Virus record (IMG/VR): IMGVR_UViG_3300031976_000878
Location: 1-42,794 of that record
Source: a virus
Reading direction: 5' to 3' (one strand)
Length of the DNA stretch: 42,794 nt
Below the pieces are notes generated by a model. It was not told the DNA's origin, did not search any database, and worked only from the letters and a program-made list of their open reading frames with translations. The translations under genes and the position numbers were made by a program. Positions 21,058-28,934 of the stretch are shown in pieces. The number at the start of each line of letters is the position of its first letter. Position 1 is the first letter of the stretch.

Positions 21058-22179
21058 ATGAAATACCTGCACATCCTTTCCGCCTTCGCGGCCGAGCCGC
21101 TTGCGATGCAGCCGGAGAAGATCAGGGAGATCACCGCGTTTCTGATGCTGAAGGCGGAAGGCGGCGAGCTGAGCGCCGAAGAGCGCGCGGCGAAGATCAC
21201 CAACAAGGCGTCGAATGACGTCGCGAAGCGGGAAGGCGCGATCGCCGTCGTACCGGTCTATGGCGTGCTCGCGCAGCGCATGAACATGATGGCCGAGTTC
21301 TCCGGCGGCACGTCCTACTCGCTTCTCAAGCAGCAGGTCATGGCGGCGCTCGCCAGCGACGAGGTGAAGGCGGTCGTGCTCGACATCGACAGCCCAGGCG
21401 GCGCGGTGCCGGGCACGGTCGAGCTTTCCGATTTCATCCGGTCGGTCCGCGGCGGCGCAAAGCCGATCATCGCTCAGGTCAACAGCCTCGCGGCGTCGGC
21501 CGCCTACTGGATCGCGACTTCCGCCGACGAGATCGTGGTGACGCCATCCGGTCGCGCCGGCTCGATCGGCGTCTACACCTCGCACGACGACATCTCCGCC
21601 TTCCTCGAGCAGAAGGGCGTGAAGCGGACCTATATCGCCGCCGGCAAATACAAGGTCGAGGGGAACGAGACATCTCCCCTCGACGAGGAGGCCCGCTCCT
21701 ACGTGCAGAGCTTGATCGATCAGAGCTACGACGCCTTCGTCAGCTCGGTTGCCGAGGGGCGCGGCGTGACCCGGTCGAAGGTGCTGGACGGCTTCGGGCA
21801 GGGCCGCATCTTCGGCGCGCAGGATCTCGTCGATCGCGGCATGGCCGATCGGGTCGCCACGCTGGACGAGACGCTCCAGCGCTTTGGTGCGCAGACGGAG
21901 CCCGAGGCGATCCGCAAGATGCGAGCGGCGAGCGGCGCCCGCGCCGAGGCAGCGGAGACGCTGGTGAGCAAGATTCGGGCCGGGGCTCCGGTCACGAAGC
22001 GCGAGTTCGAGCACGGCCTCAAGGGGCTTGCAGGCCTCTCGAACTCGGAAGCAGAGCGGGCCGCCCGGCTCTACTTCAAGGACGATCAGGGGGATCCTGA
22101 TGCTGCGGCGAGAAGCGCTTCGGTTCTGAAGGCGCTGCGCGATGCGCGGGCCAAGGCCGAGGCATTTTCCACCACGTAA
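21058..22179 (+). CDS. S49-family (SppA-like) head maturation protease
   Basis: 373 aa. The protease core (about 60-285) contains VLDIDSPGGAVPGT and NSLAASAAYWIA with nucleophile Ser147 and the general base Lys199 in GKYKVEGNETSPL. Gene order portal-protease-capsid shows it cleaves the capsid assembly domain. The C-terminal region (about 290-373), LVSKIRAGAPVTKREF and RLYFKDDQGD, lies beyond the S49 core and could act as a scaffold. Confidence 0.9.
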   Translation: MKYLHILSAFAAEPLAMQPEKIREITAFLMLKAEGGELSAEERAAKITNKASNDVAKREGAIAVVPVYGVLAQRMNMMAEFSGGTSYSLLKQQVMAALASDEVKAVVLDIDSPGGAVPGTVELSDFIRSVRGGAKPIIAQVNSLAASAAYWIATSADEIVVTPSGRAGSIGVYTSHDDISAFLEQKGVKRTYIAAGKYKVEGNETSPLDEEARSYVQSLIDQSYDAFVSSVAEGRGVTRSKVLDGFGQGRIFGAQDLVDRGMADRVATLDETLQRFGAQTEPEAIRKMRAASGARAEAAETLVSKIRAGAPVTKREFEHGLKGLAGLSNSEAERAARLYFKDDQGDPDAAARSASVLKALRDARAKAEAFSTT

Positions 22180-22193
22180 ATCAGGAGGGCATC

Positions 22194-23414
22194 ATGCCCG
22201 AGAACGACGAGATTGCCGGCGAGATCGGCAAGCTGGGCGAGTCCATCGCCAAGATCCGCGAGCAGGTCCAGAACATGGGCGCCGATCTGACCGCCAAGGT
22301 CAGCGCCGGCGGCGACGAGACCGCTGCGGTGAAGGAGAAGGTCGACAAGGCCCTTTCCGAGATGAACGAGATGTCGGGCCGCCTGTCCGATCTCGAGAAG
22401 AAGCGGGCCCGCGAGCGCGAGGGTGCCGATCGCCAGCAGAAGACCCTCGGCGAGCTCGTCATCGAGAGCGAGGCGTTCAAGAACTCCAACCTCGACGGTG
22501 CCTCGCGCGGCTCCTGCCGCATCAAGATCGATCGCGCCAACATCACCTCGGCGCCGTCGACCGTCGGCGACAATACCAGCGTCGGCACCAGCCTCGTCCC
22601 GGGCATGCGCGTTCCGGGCATCATCGCGCCCCCGAATCGGATGATGACCATCCGCGACCTGCTGATGCCGGGGCAGACGAGTTCGAGCAACGTCGAATAC
22701 GTCAAGGAAACCGGCTTCACCAACAACGCGCGGCCGGTGTCCGAAGGCACGACCAAGCCGAAGTCGGACCTGACCTTCGAGCTGGAGAGCGCGCCGGTCC
22801 GCACGATCGCGCACATCTTCAAGGCATCCCGCCAGATCCTGGACGATGCCGTCGGCCTGCGCTCCTACATCGACGGACGCGCCCGCTACGGCCTGATGTT
22901 CAAGGAAGAAGCGCAGTTGCTCAACGGCGACGGTAACGGCCAGAACATCAACGGCCTGATCCCTCAGGCGACCGACTACTCGGCCGAGTTCACCCCGTCG
23001 TCGGCGCAGCAGATCGACACGCTCCGCCTGGCGCTGCTGCAGGTCGTCCTCGCCGAGTATCCGTCGAACGGCTTCGTCCTCAACCCGATCGATTGGGCGC
23101 GGATCGAGCTGACGAAGGACGCCGAGGGCCGCTACATCATCGGCAACCCGGTCAACGGCACCATGCCGATGCTGTGGAATCTGCCGGTCGTGTCGACCCA
23201 GGCCATGGGCGACGGCGAGTTCCTGACCGGCGCCTTCAACATGGCGGCTCAGATATTCGACCGGATGGAGATCGAAGTCCTTCTGTCGTCCGAGAACGTC
23301 GACGACTTCGAGAAGAACATGTTCACGATCCGCGCCGAGGAGCGCCTCGCGCTCGCCGTCTACCGGCCCGAGGCCTTCGTCTACGGCGACTTCGGCCTGT
23401 CGTCCGGCGCCTGA
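22194..23414 (+). CDS. Major capsid protein, HK97 fold
   Basis: 406 aa with AGGAGGG upstream. The first about 90 residues form a charged coiled coil (delta domain, GKLGESIAKIREQVQNMG, VKEKVDKALSEMNEM), expected to be removed by the S49 protease. The coat domain has MRVPGIIAPPNRMMTI, FKASRQILDDAVGLRSYI and FVLNPIDWARIEL, typical of HK97 gp5. It builds the icosahedral head. A hairpin follows at 23442-23464. Confidence 0.93.
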   Translation: MPENDEIAGEIGKLGESIAKIREQVQNMGADLTAKVSAGGDETAAVKEKVDKALSEMNEMSGRLSDLEKKRAREREGADRQQKTLGELVIESEAFKNSNLDGASRGSCRIKIDRANITSAPSTVGDNTSVGTSLVPGMRVPGIIAPPNRMMTIRDLLMPGQTSSSNVEYVKETGFTNNARPVSEGTTKPKSDLTFELESAPVRTIAHIFKASRQILDDAVGLRSYIDGRARYGLMFKEEAQLLNGDGNGQNINGLIPQATDYSAEFTPSSAQQIDTLRLALLQVVLAEYPSNGFVLNPIDWARIELTKDAEGRYIIGNPVNGTMPMLWNLPVVSTQAMGDGEFLTGAFNMAAQIFDRMEIEVLLSSENVDDFEKNMFTIRAEERLALAVYRPEAFVYGDFGLSSGA

Positions 23415-23441
23415 TCGGCGGCCGTGACGATCTGACAAGGC

Positions 23442-23464
23442 GGGAGGCGGCGATGTCGCCTCCC
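23442..23464. terminator. Hairpin after the capsid gene
   Basis: GGGAGGCG (23442-23449) pairs perfectly with CGCCTCCC (23457-23464) around a 7-nt loop, in the gap after the capsid gene. No T-run, so it may be an attenuator or an RNA stability element that sets capsid mRNA level. Confidence 0.45.
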
Positions 23465-23490
23465 GATCCCGGCAATCTGGAGTGATCCCG

Positions 23491-23829
23491 ATGAAGCTTC
23501 GGTCTCTGCGGCCGCTCGAGGGCAACTATGGCTCGGTCCGGCGCAATCAGGTTTTCGACGCCACCGACCACGTCGCGCGCCGTCTGATCAACAAGGGCCT
23601 CGCCGTTCCGACCGAGATGGATATCCCGGCTGACATCGGCACTCTTTCGGTGGAGGTGGCCGAAGAGGCGACCCGCCGCCCTCCGGAGCCGCCGCGCCCG
23701 CCTTCGCCGCCGGCGCCGCCCCAGCGTGGTGGCCAGACTGGCGAGGAGGAACGGCCATCCTCGTCGGAGGAGGCCCCTCCGCGGCAGAAGCGCCGCTATC
23801 GGAGGTCAAAGGACGCAGCTTCGTCATGA
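23491..23829 (+). CDS. Small head protein with Pro-rich tail, 112 aa
   Basis: CTGGAG lies 9 nt before the ATG of MKLRSLRPLEG. The N-terminal half (RPLEGNYGSVRRNQVFDATD, ARRLINKGLAVP) has the strand pattern of short capsid-associated proteins that follow the capsid gene in rhizobial phages. The C-terminal half is Pro and Glu-rich and disordered, ending in a basic tail. The last 100 bases overlap, in another frame, the conserved N-terminus of the following gene, so an interrupted fusion is possible. Confidence 0.65.
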   Translation: MKLRSLRPLEGNYGSVRRNQVFDATDHVARRLINKGLAVPTEMDIPADIGTLSVEVAEEATRRPPEPPRPPSPPAPPQRGGQTGEEERPSSSEEAPPRQKRRYRRSKDAASS

Positions 23830-24335
23830 CGATCAACAACGCGTGGAAGCTCGCGCCTTGGGCCGACGTCCTCTACGCCTGCGATTTCTCCTGGTGGAAC
23901 CATCACCGCGGCGCGCCCGAGTTCGAAGGGCTGAAGATCAGCCAGGATTCCAAGGCCTCCGACACCTTCAAGGACGTCCGCGCCGTTCGAACGAAGCGCC
24001 GCGAAGACGGCCTGCTGCTTGGCCGGCCCGGTCATATCGGCTGGGGCGGCAACGGCGGCTTTCAGGCGCTGAACCTCGCCGTCCAGTTCGGCGCCAAGCG
24101 GATCATCCTCGTCGGCTACGACATGCATCTTGATCGCGGTCGCCACTGGCACGGCGATCACCCGAAGGGGCTGCACAACCCGCTGCCTGGCAACGTCCGG
24201 CGCTGGCGGGCAGCGATCGACAAGAACGCGCCGCTGCTGAAGGCGTTCGGCGTGACCGTGATCAACGCGTCGATGGAATCGGCGCTCACCGCATTCCCGA
24301 AAATGAGCCTGCTGGAGGCTTTCGATGTCGATTGA
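23826..24335 (+). CDS. Rossmann-like protein, DUF115/glycosyltransferase-related (N-terminus disrupted or non-canonical start)
   Basis: The annotated ATG gives 169 aa: INNAWKLAPWADVLYACDFS, then PGHIGWGGNGGFQALNLAVQ, IILVGYDMHLDRGRHWHGDH and FGVTVINASMESALTAFPK. This resembles small Rossmann-fold proteins that accompany sugar-modification genes. In the same frame, upstream of the ATG, WWPDWRGGTAILVGGGPSA continues the fold with its nucleotide-loop GGGPS, but there is no ATG, GTG or TTG back to a stop at 23631. A GAGGAGGA lies 6 nt before ATC 23757. The annotated start is therefore probably not the native one. Confidence 0.65.
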   Translation: MTINNAWKLAPWADVLYACDFSWWNHHRGAPEFEGLKISQDSKASDTFKDVRAVRTKRREDGLLLGRPGHIGWGGNGGFQALNLAVQFGAKRIILVGYDMHLDRGRHWHGDHPKGLHNPLPGNVRRWRAAIDKNAPLLKAFGVTVINASMESALTAFPKMSLLEAFDVD

Positions 24336-24852
24336 CCCTGCTGCGTTCGTTCATCCGAAGGCGCACGTCGAAGGCTCGACCGTCGGCGCGCGGACGAAGG
24401 TCTGGCAGTTCGCATCGATCGTCTGCGGCACCGTCATCGGCGCGGACTGCACGGTCGGCGCTGGCGTGGTGCTCTCTGGCCCGGTCTTCGGCGACCGGTG
24501 CAAGATCAGCTCGGGCGTGGTGATGGGGCCGGGCTTCAAGATCGGCGACGGCGTCTTCGTCGGGCCGAACGTCGTCTTCGCCAACGATGTGTGGCCGGAG
24601 TTCTCTGTCGAGGGCTACGACGACCGCCTTTTGCGCTCCGGCGACCGCTGGGCGGTGATCATCGGGAATGGGGCATCGATCGGCGCCAACGCCGTCGTGC
24701 TGCCGGGCGTGTGCATCGGCGCCGGCGCGGTAGTGGCGGCCGGGGCGGTCGTCGACCGGGATCTGCCGGACGGAACGCTTTGGTCTCGCGATGGCGGGAC
24801 GCGAGGCGTTCCGGTCAACCGGCGCTCGCGAAGGATGAGGTTCGCAGGATGA
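24325..24852 (+). CDS. Hexapeptide-repeat (left-handed beta-helix) acyltransferase
   Basis: 175 aa; GGAGG lies 6 nt before the ATG and the start overlaps the previous gene. Repeated hexapeptides such as VGARTKVWQFA, IGADCTVGAGVVL, IGDGVFVGPNVVF, IGANAVVLPGV and IGAGAVVAAGAVV form the parallel beta-helix of O- or N-acetyltransferases. The tail is basic. It would transfer an acetyl group to a sugar. Placement between head genes suggests it acts on a virion or host surface glycan during infection. Confidence 0.82.
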   Translation: MSIDPAAFVHPKAHVEGSTVGARTKVWQFASIVCGTVIGADCTVGAGVVLSGPVFGDRCKISSGVVMGPGFKIGDGVFVGPNVVFANDVWPEFSVEGYDDRLLRSGDRWAVIIGNGASIGANAVVLPGVCIGAGAVVAAGAVVDRDLPDGTLWSRDGGTRGVPVNRRSRRMRFAG

Positions 24853-24917
24853 GCGAGATGCAGTGGTATCAGAGACCGGTGCAGAGCGAGACGACGCCGG
24901 GCGGGGCAGGGCAGTGA
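24849..24917 (+). CDS. Tiny linking ORF, 22 aa
   Basis: ATGA overlap upstream and GTGA overlap downstream leave no gap, so this 22-codon ORF (MSEMQWYQRPVQSETTPGGA...) may only carry ribosomes from one gene to the next. No domain. It could also be a remnant. Confidence 0.3.
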   Translation: MSEMQWYQRPVQSETTPGGAGQ

Positions 24918-25531
24918 TCACCGTCGCCACGCTACTCTGGCAGCCGAACGGCTCGTCGAAGCGCTTCTCGCGCATGTACGACGAGACTTGGGTCGAGAAG
25001 CTTTATTGCGGCTTCGCCCGCAACCTGACGCGGCCGTTCCGGTTCGTCTGCTTCGTCGACCGGCCCTACGACTTCGTGGAGCCCGCGATCGTCATGGAGC
25101 GGATCGCGGCGCGGCGCCCGACTTACGCCACATGCATCGAGCCATACCGGCTGAATGAGCCGATGATCCTGGTTGGCCTCGACACGATCGTCACCGGCAA
25201 CATCGACCACCTCGCCGACTACTGCCTGACGGCGAACCGGATGGCGCTGCCGCGCGATCCGTATCACCCGGAGATCGCCTGCAACGGCGTGGCGCTGGTT
25301 CCCGCCGGCATGCGCGCGGTCGCGACGACGCACCGCGGCGAGAACGACATGGAGTGGGTGAGGGGATTCCAGCACCACTTCACCGACGACCTCTTCCCGG
25401 GCCAGATCGTGTCCTACAAGGGCGCGGTCGAGCGGCGCGGTCTTGGCGATGCCCGCATCGTCTACTTCCACGGCGAGCGCAAGCCGCACCAACTGCCGAA
25501 CGTCGGCTGGATCAAGGAGCACTGGCGATGA
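24914..25531 (+). CDS. Glycosyltransferase-like protein, 205 aa
   Basis: The GTG at 24914 overlaps the preceding stop. The protein fits a small GT-A fold: VATLLWQPNGSSKRFS and YDETWVEKLYCGFARNL at the start, FVCFVDRPYDF, then ILVGLDTIVTGNIDHLADY with a DxxxxGNID metal-site-like motif, and IACNGVALVPAGM. The C-terminus has HGERKPHQLPNVGWIKEHW. It probably transfers a sugar; acceptor unknown. With the previous two genes it forms a sugar-modification cassette inside the head operon. Confidence 0.7.
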   Translation: MITVATLLWQPNGSSKRFSRMYDETWVEKLYCGFARNLTRPFRFVCFVDRPYDFVEPAIVMERIAARRPTYATCIEPYRLNEPMILVGLDTIVTGNIDHLADYCLTANRMALPRDPYHPEIACNGVALVPAGMRAVATTHRGENDMEWVRGFQHHFTDDLFPGQIVSYKGAVERRGLGDARIVYFHGERKPHQLPNVGWIKEHWR

Positions 25532-26163
25532 TGCCTCCGGTTCTGGTCACGCCGGCGGAGGAGATGCCGGTCACGCTGGACGAGGTGCGCGCCGCGGTCC
25601 CTGGCAGCGCCGACACGGCCGACGCAGTTCTGAACGGGCTGGTCGCGACGGCTGTCCGCAGCATCGAGGAGAACCTGAACCGGGCGCTCGTGCCGCAGAT
25701 CTGGCGGCAGGGATTCGATGCGTTCGACAAGATCATGCGGCTGCCGCTGCCGGCGGTGGAAGACGGGATCGGCTCGATCACCTATCGGAACGAGGCCGGT
25801 CAGATCGCCACGGTTTCGGACGACGACTACGCCCTCGACGCTGACGAGATCGGCTCTTTCGTGCGGTTCAAGGACGACTTCGAGACGCCTGGCGACCTCT
25901 ATGAGAACGCGGCCGTGTCGATCACCTGGACTGCCGGCTATGCGGATGTCTCGAGTGGCGTCGACGGAGTCCCGCCTCCGATCAAGACGGCGATCCTGCT
26001 GGTGGTCGGCAACATCTTCCGGCTCACGAAGCCGAGCCTCGAAATCCGAATGGAGGAGTTCCCTGGCGCCGGCGAGACGCAATATTCGAGCCCGGAGATC
26101 GTGTCCCGCGCGACCGACAACGTGGTGAAGATGCTACTCGGGCCGTTCCGGAGGTACGTGTGA
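25528..26163 (+). CDS. Head-tail connector, HK97 gp6-like
   Basis: 211 aa, starting in an ATGA overlap. VTLDEVRAAVPGSADTADAV and VRSIEENLNRALVPQ match the N-terminal helical bundle of gp6-like adaptors, and the middle has a beta-rich insertion. The end (IKTAILLVVGNIFRLTKPS) is typical of connectors too. It would form the ring under the portal that seals the head and receives the tail. Confidence 0.8.
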   Translation: MMPPVLVTPAEEMPVTLDEVRAAVPGSADTADAVLNGLVATAVRSIEENLNRALVPQIWRQGFDAFDKIMRLPLPAVEDGIGSITYRNEAGQIATVSDDDYALDADEIGSFVRFKDDFETPGDLYENAAVSITWTAGYADVSSGVDGVPPPIKTAILLVVGNIFRLTKPSLEIRMEEFPGAGETQYSSPEIVSRATDNVVKMLLGPFRRYV

Positions 26164-26519
26164 CCCCGGCGGAGGCGAAGGCAAAGCTGGCTCGCATGAT
26201 GGAGCAGCGCGGCGAGACCGTCCGGATCGTCAACGTCGACTTCGGCACCGGCGCCGAGGACACATGCGATGCCCGCGCCGTGGTAACCGGCTTCGCCGCG
26301 CACGAGCTTGTTGCCGGCGTCGACCTCGGCGAGCGCGACGTGCTGGTCTATGCAGACGACGTCACGCTGTCGACGCCGATCGTCGAAGGCACCATCATCA
26401 TCCTGCGGAGGGCAACCGCCGAAGAGACGACGATGTCGGTATCGGAGCCGCCGGACACGTCGACGCATCGCATGGCGGGCGTGCTGATCGCCTATGCGAT
26501 CAAGGCCAAGGGCGGGTAG
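26160..26519 (+). CDS. Head closure / neck protein (putative), 119 aa
   Basis: The GTG at 26160 overlaps the previous stop (GTGA). The protein is beta-rich: GETVRIVNVDFGTGAEDTCD, VTGFAAHELVAGVDLGERDV and VEGTIIILRRA. Position between gp6-like and gp10-like proteins suggests a head stopper. No specific motif; call is from context. Confidence 0.6.
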   Translation: MTPAEAKAKLARMMEQRGETVRIVNVDFGTGAEDTCDARAVVTGFAAHELVAGVDLGERDVLVYADDVTLSTPIVEGTIIILRRATAEETTMSVSEPPDTSTHRMAGVLIAYAIKAKGG

Positions 26520-26522
26520 GCG

Positions 26523-27191
26523 ATGGCCATTTCTCGTCTTGACCCGTTCGCCCGCGAGTTCGAAGTGATGATCGACGAGATCGCCTCGCCGCCGGCCCGG
26601 GCGCAACGCCTGGCCGAGGCCGCGCAGGCCGAGATCGATCGCGCCAACGAGATCAACAGGGCCGCGCTCGGCGGCGACCCGCGCTACGAGGTGACCGTCG
26701 ACGGCCGCCGCGGAGCGCCGGTGACGACGGTGAAGGCCGGCGGCATGGTCTTCGCCGAGTGGTCGTTCATGCGAGAGGTGCTCGAATACATCGGCGCGCA
26801 ACTCGTCCTCTCATCGCCGGTGCGCAGCGGTCGCTACTCGCAGTCGCACATCCTGCTCATTGACGGGAACGAGCACTCCGGAGGCGAGCCGCCCGAGACG
26901 TTCGATAACGCGATTTTCGCCAGCGTCGTGCCCTACGCCCGCAAGATCGAGCGCGGACTGTCGCGGCAGGCGCCGGAGGGCGTCTACGAGGTCGTCGCCG
27001 CGATGGCGCGCCGGCGCTTCGGCAACGTCGCCAAGGTCCAGTTCAGCTACCGATCGCTGGTCGGCATGTCGATGCTCGAGGCGTGGGCGCAGCAGACCAC
27101 GATGCTGAAGGTCGGCCGCCGGCGGATGAACGACAGCGAGCGCGAAAACTGGCTCCGGCGGCAGCCGGCGATCATCGTGGAGCCGTACTGA
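26523..27191 (+). CDS. Neck / tail completion protein, HK97 gp10-like (putative)
   Basis: 222 aa. An N-terminal helical part (REFEVMIDEIASPPARAQRL) precedes a segment typical of head-tail joining proteins, LVLSSPVRSGRYSQSHILLIDGN, and the basic C-terminus GRRRMNDSERENWLRRQ. Gene order after the connector fits the protein that links neck to tail. Confidence comes from order and size more than from motifs. Confidence 0.65.
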   Translation: MAISRLDPFAREFEVMIDEIASPPARAQRLAEAAQAEIDRANEINRAALGGDPRYEVTVDGRRGAPVTTVKAGGMVFAEWSFMREVLEYIGAQLVLSSPVRSGRYSQSHILLIDGNEHSGGEPPETFDNAIFASVVPYARKIERGLSRQAPEGVYEVVAAMARRRFGNVAKVQFSYRSLVGMSMLEAWAQQTTMLKVGRRRMNDSERENWLRRQPAIIVEPY

Positions 27192-27192
27192 A

Positions 27193-27606
27193 ATGGCGCA
27201 CCGCCTCGTTGAAGCCGCCTTCCGCGCCCGTCTCGCCGCCGGCTTCAGCGGCTGCCAGATCTATCCGAAGGGCAAGACCGCCGCGCCATCGAATGGCGCC
27301 GCCTTCTTGGTCCTTCAGTTTCCGCATTCGACCAGCATGCAAGCGAGCGTCGGCGACCCGGGGAACAACCGATACCGGGAAGAGGGCGGGGCCCGGTTTG
27401 TCCTGAATGTGAAATCGAACTCGGCGCCGGCCATCGCGCAGGGCGACCAGTGGTGCGAGGAGATAGCCGAACTCTTCCGCGGCAAGCGGTTCGACGGCGT
27501 GCTGACTTTCGCGCCCGGCTCGCCGACCTTCGACGACGAGAGCGACAACGCAGGGTATTTCACCATGTCGTTCGCCGTTCCGTACCTGTTCAATTTCATC
27601 GAATAG
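27193..27606 (+). CDS. Tail terminator protein (putative)
   Basis: 137 aa. An N-terminal helix (MAHRLVEAAFRARLAAGF) and a beta core (FLVLQFPHSTSMQASVG, FVLNVKSNSAPA, YFTMSFAVPYLFNFIE) are as in DUF4128-like tail terminators. It stops tail tube growth and joins the tail to the neck. Followed by an intrinsic terminator and then the tail tube gene, a common arrangement. Confidence 0.7.
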   Translation: MAHRLVEAAFRARLAAGFSGCQIYPKGKTAAPSNGAAFLVLQFPHSTSMQASVGDPGNNRYREEGGARFVLNVKSNSAPAIAQGDQWCEEIAELFRGKRFDGVLTFAPGSPTFDDESDNAGYFTMSFAVPYLFNFIE

Positions 27607-27644
27607 TCCGGCGCCGCCGGCCATAGCCCGCGAGGGCATCAACC

Positions 27645-27669
27645 AAGGGTCGCCTCGGCGGCCCTTTTT
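27645..27669 (+). terminator. Intrinsic terminator / attenuator before tail tube gene
   Basis: AAGGG-T-CGC pairs with GCG-G-CCCTT around CTCG, followed by a T-run (TTTTT with CTTT after). It lies within the late operon, 23 bases before the tail tube gene. Its sequence is nearly identical to the element at 36011-36033. Confidence 0.75.
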
Positions 27670-27692
27670 CTTTGCCCAGATGGAGAAGACCG

Positions 27693-28634
27693 ATGGACGG
27701 CATGATCGGGATCAACGACAGCCAGACTCGCATTGCCCGCGTCGCCGAAACGACCTGGGGCGTCACTCCGACGAGCCCGGCTTTCGAGAATATGCGGTCC
27801 ACGCGCGACACGCTGCAGGCGAACAAGCGCACGGTCACCTCGGAAGAGCGGCGTCCGGATCGCAACGTGTCCGATGTCATCCAGGTGGCGAGGTCTGCTT
27901 CCGGCAACATCCCCACCGAGTTCGCCTATGGCGCATATGATGACGAGTTCGAGAGCGCTCTGTTCGGGACATGGTCGAGCGGTGACGTGCTGAAGAACGG
28001 CACGACCTATCACGCTCTGACCTACGAGAAGACCTTCGCCAAGCCCGGCGGGTCGAGCATCTTCCACCGGTTCGCCGGCTGCATCGTCGATACGATGGCG
28101 CTGAGCGTCACTGCCGAGCAGCTGATCGGCCTGGAATTCGGCGTGATGGGCAAGGGCGTCACGCAGGGCATCACCGCGCTGTCTGGCGCGACCTATGCCG
28201 CGGCGAACACCAATCCGGTCCTGTCCGCAGCGGCCGACTTCGCCTCCCTGTCCATCGTTGGCCTCTCCTCGACGCCGGCGATCCAGTCGCTGACGCTGAA
28301 CACCTCCAACGGCCTGCGCCAGCGCATGGCCATCGGCGACCTGAATTCGAAGGGCATCGGCACCGGCCGTTTCACTGCGACGGGCACGATCAACGCCTAT
28401 TTCGAGGACGAAGAGCTCTACGCGCTCTTCCTCAGCCACGGCGAGATCGAGCTCGGCTTCACGCTCGGCACCGAAAGCGGCTCGACCTACGACGTTCTCC
28501 TTCCCCGCCTGAAGCTGACGGAAGGCACCGTCCAGTCCGGTGGCAACGACTCCGACGTCATGGCGAACCTGAACTTCCAGGCGCTCTACGACACGGACAT
28601 CGCCGCCACCATGCAGATCACCCGCGGAGCCTGA
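27693..28634 (+). CDS. Major tail (tube) protein
   Basis: 313 aa; GGAG lies 7 nt before the ATG of MDGMIGIND. The protein has the two-part tail tube style: TRIARVAETTWGVTPTSPAF, EERRPDRNVSDVIQVARSAS, later RFTATGTINAYFEDEELYAL and TLGTESGSTYDVLLPRLKL. It polymerises around the tape measure to form the tail tube. Position before the chaperone pair and tape measure agrees. Confidence 0.85.
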   Translation: MDGMIGINDSQTRIARVAETTWGVTPTSPAFENMRSTRDTLQANKRTVTSEERRPDRNVSDVIQVARSASGNIPTEFAYGAYDDEFESALFGTWSSGDVLKNGTTYHALTYEKTFAKPGGSSIFHRFAGCIVDTMALSVTAEQLIGLEFGVMGKGVTQGITALSGATYAAANTNPVLSAAADFASLSIVGLSSTPAIQSLTLNTSNGLRQRMAIGDLNSKGIGTGRFTATGTINAYFEDEELYALFLSHGEIELGFTLGTESGSTYDVLLPRLKLTEGTVQSGGNDSDVMANLNFQALYDTDIAATMQITRGA

Positions 28635-28636
28635 TG

Positions 28637-28852
28637 ATGAGCGGCTCCGCTGAGATGACCGTCCTCGAGCCGTTCTCGGACTATCCGGACGGCAAGAAGG
28701 AGGTCGCCTACGCCAAGGGCGACCACATCACCGTCACCGCCAGCCGGGCGACGGAACTCCGCGACCGCGGGCTTGCCCGCTCGCTGCCGAAGCCCAAGGC
28801 CGAACCGAAGGCATCCGGCGCCAAGACCACCGAACCCGACGCGGCCGACTGA
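28637..28852 (+). CDS. Hypothetical tail-region protein, 71 aa
   Basis: The start lies in a TGATGATG overlap (ATG 28634 or 28637). A small protein with TVLEPFSDYPDGKKEVAYAK and DHITVTASRATELRDRGLAR, followed by a Lys, Pro and Ala-rich tail. It resembles, in layout, the 112-aa protein after the capsid gene (short folded part plus disordered tail), so it may be a tail decoration or accessory. Confidence 0.55.
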   Translation: MSGSAEMTVLEPFSDYPDGKKEVAYAKGDHITVTASRATELRDRGLARSLPKPKAEPKASGAKTTEPDAAD

Positions 28853-28874
28853 GGCCAGGTATTCTGCGCAGAAC

Positions 28875-28905
28875 GGCCGCGGGCGAAGTTCGGGCGCCCG
28901 CGGCC
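28875..28905. terminator. Strong hairpin between tail tube gene pair and chaperone
   Basis: GGCCGCGGGCG (28875-28885) pairs perfectly with CGCCCGCGGCC (28895-28905), an 11-bp GC stem with a 9-nt loop. No T-run. It may act as an attenuator between highly and weakly needed tail proteins. Confidence 0.55.
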
Positions 28906-28934
28906 ACCCTCCCGAACACCGAAGGAATTCCGAC

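Noticed and set aside
19845-21206. Leftward open frame opposite the portal gene
   Set aside because: Antisense shadow; composition is His/Leu/Asp/Gly-rich as expected from reversed GC-rich codons.
22086-23525. Leftward 479-codon open frame opposite the capsid gene
   Set aside because: Antisense shadow of the capsid gene; no Shine-Dalgarno or motif.
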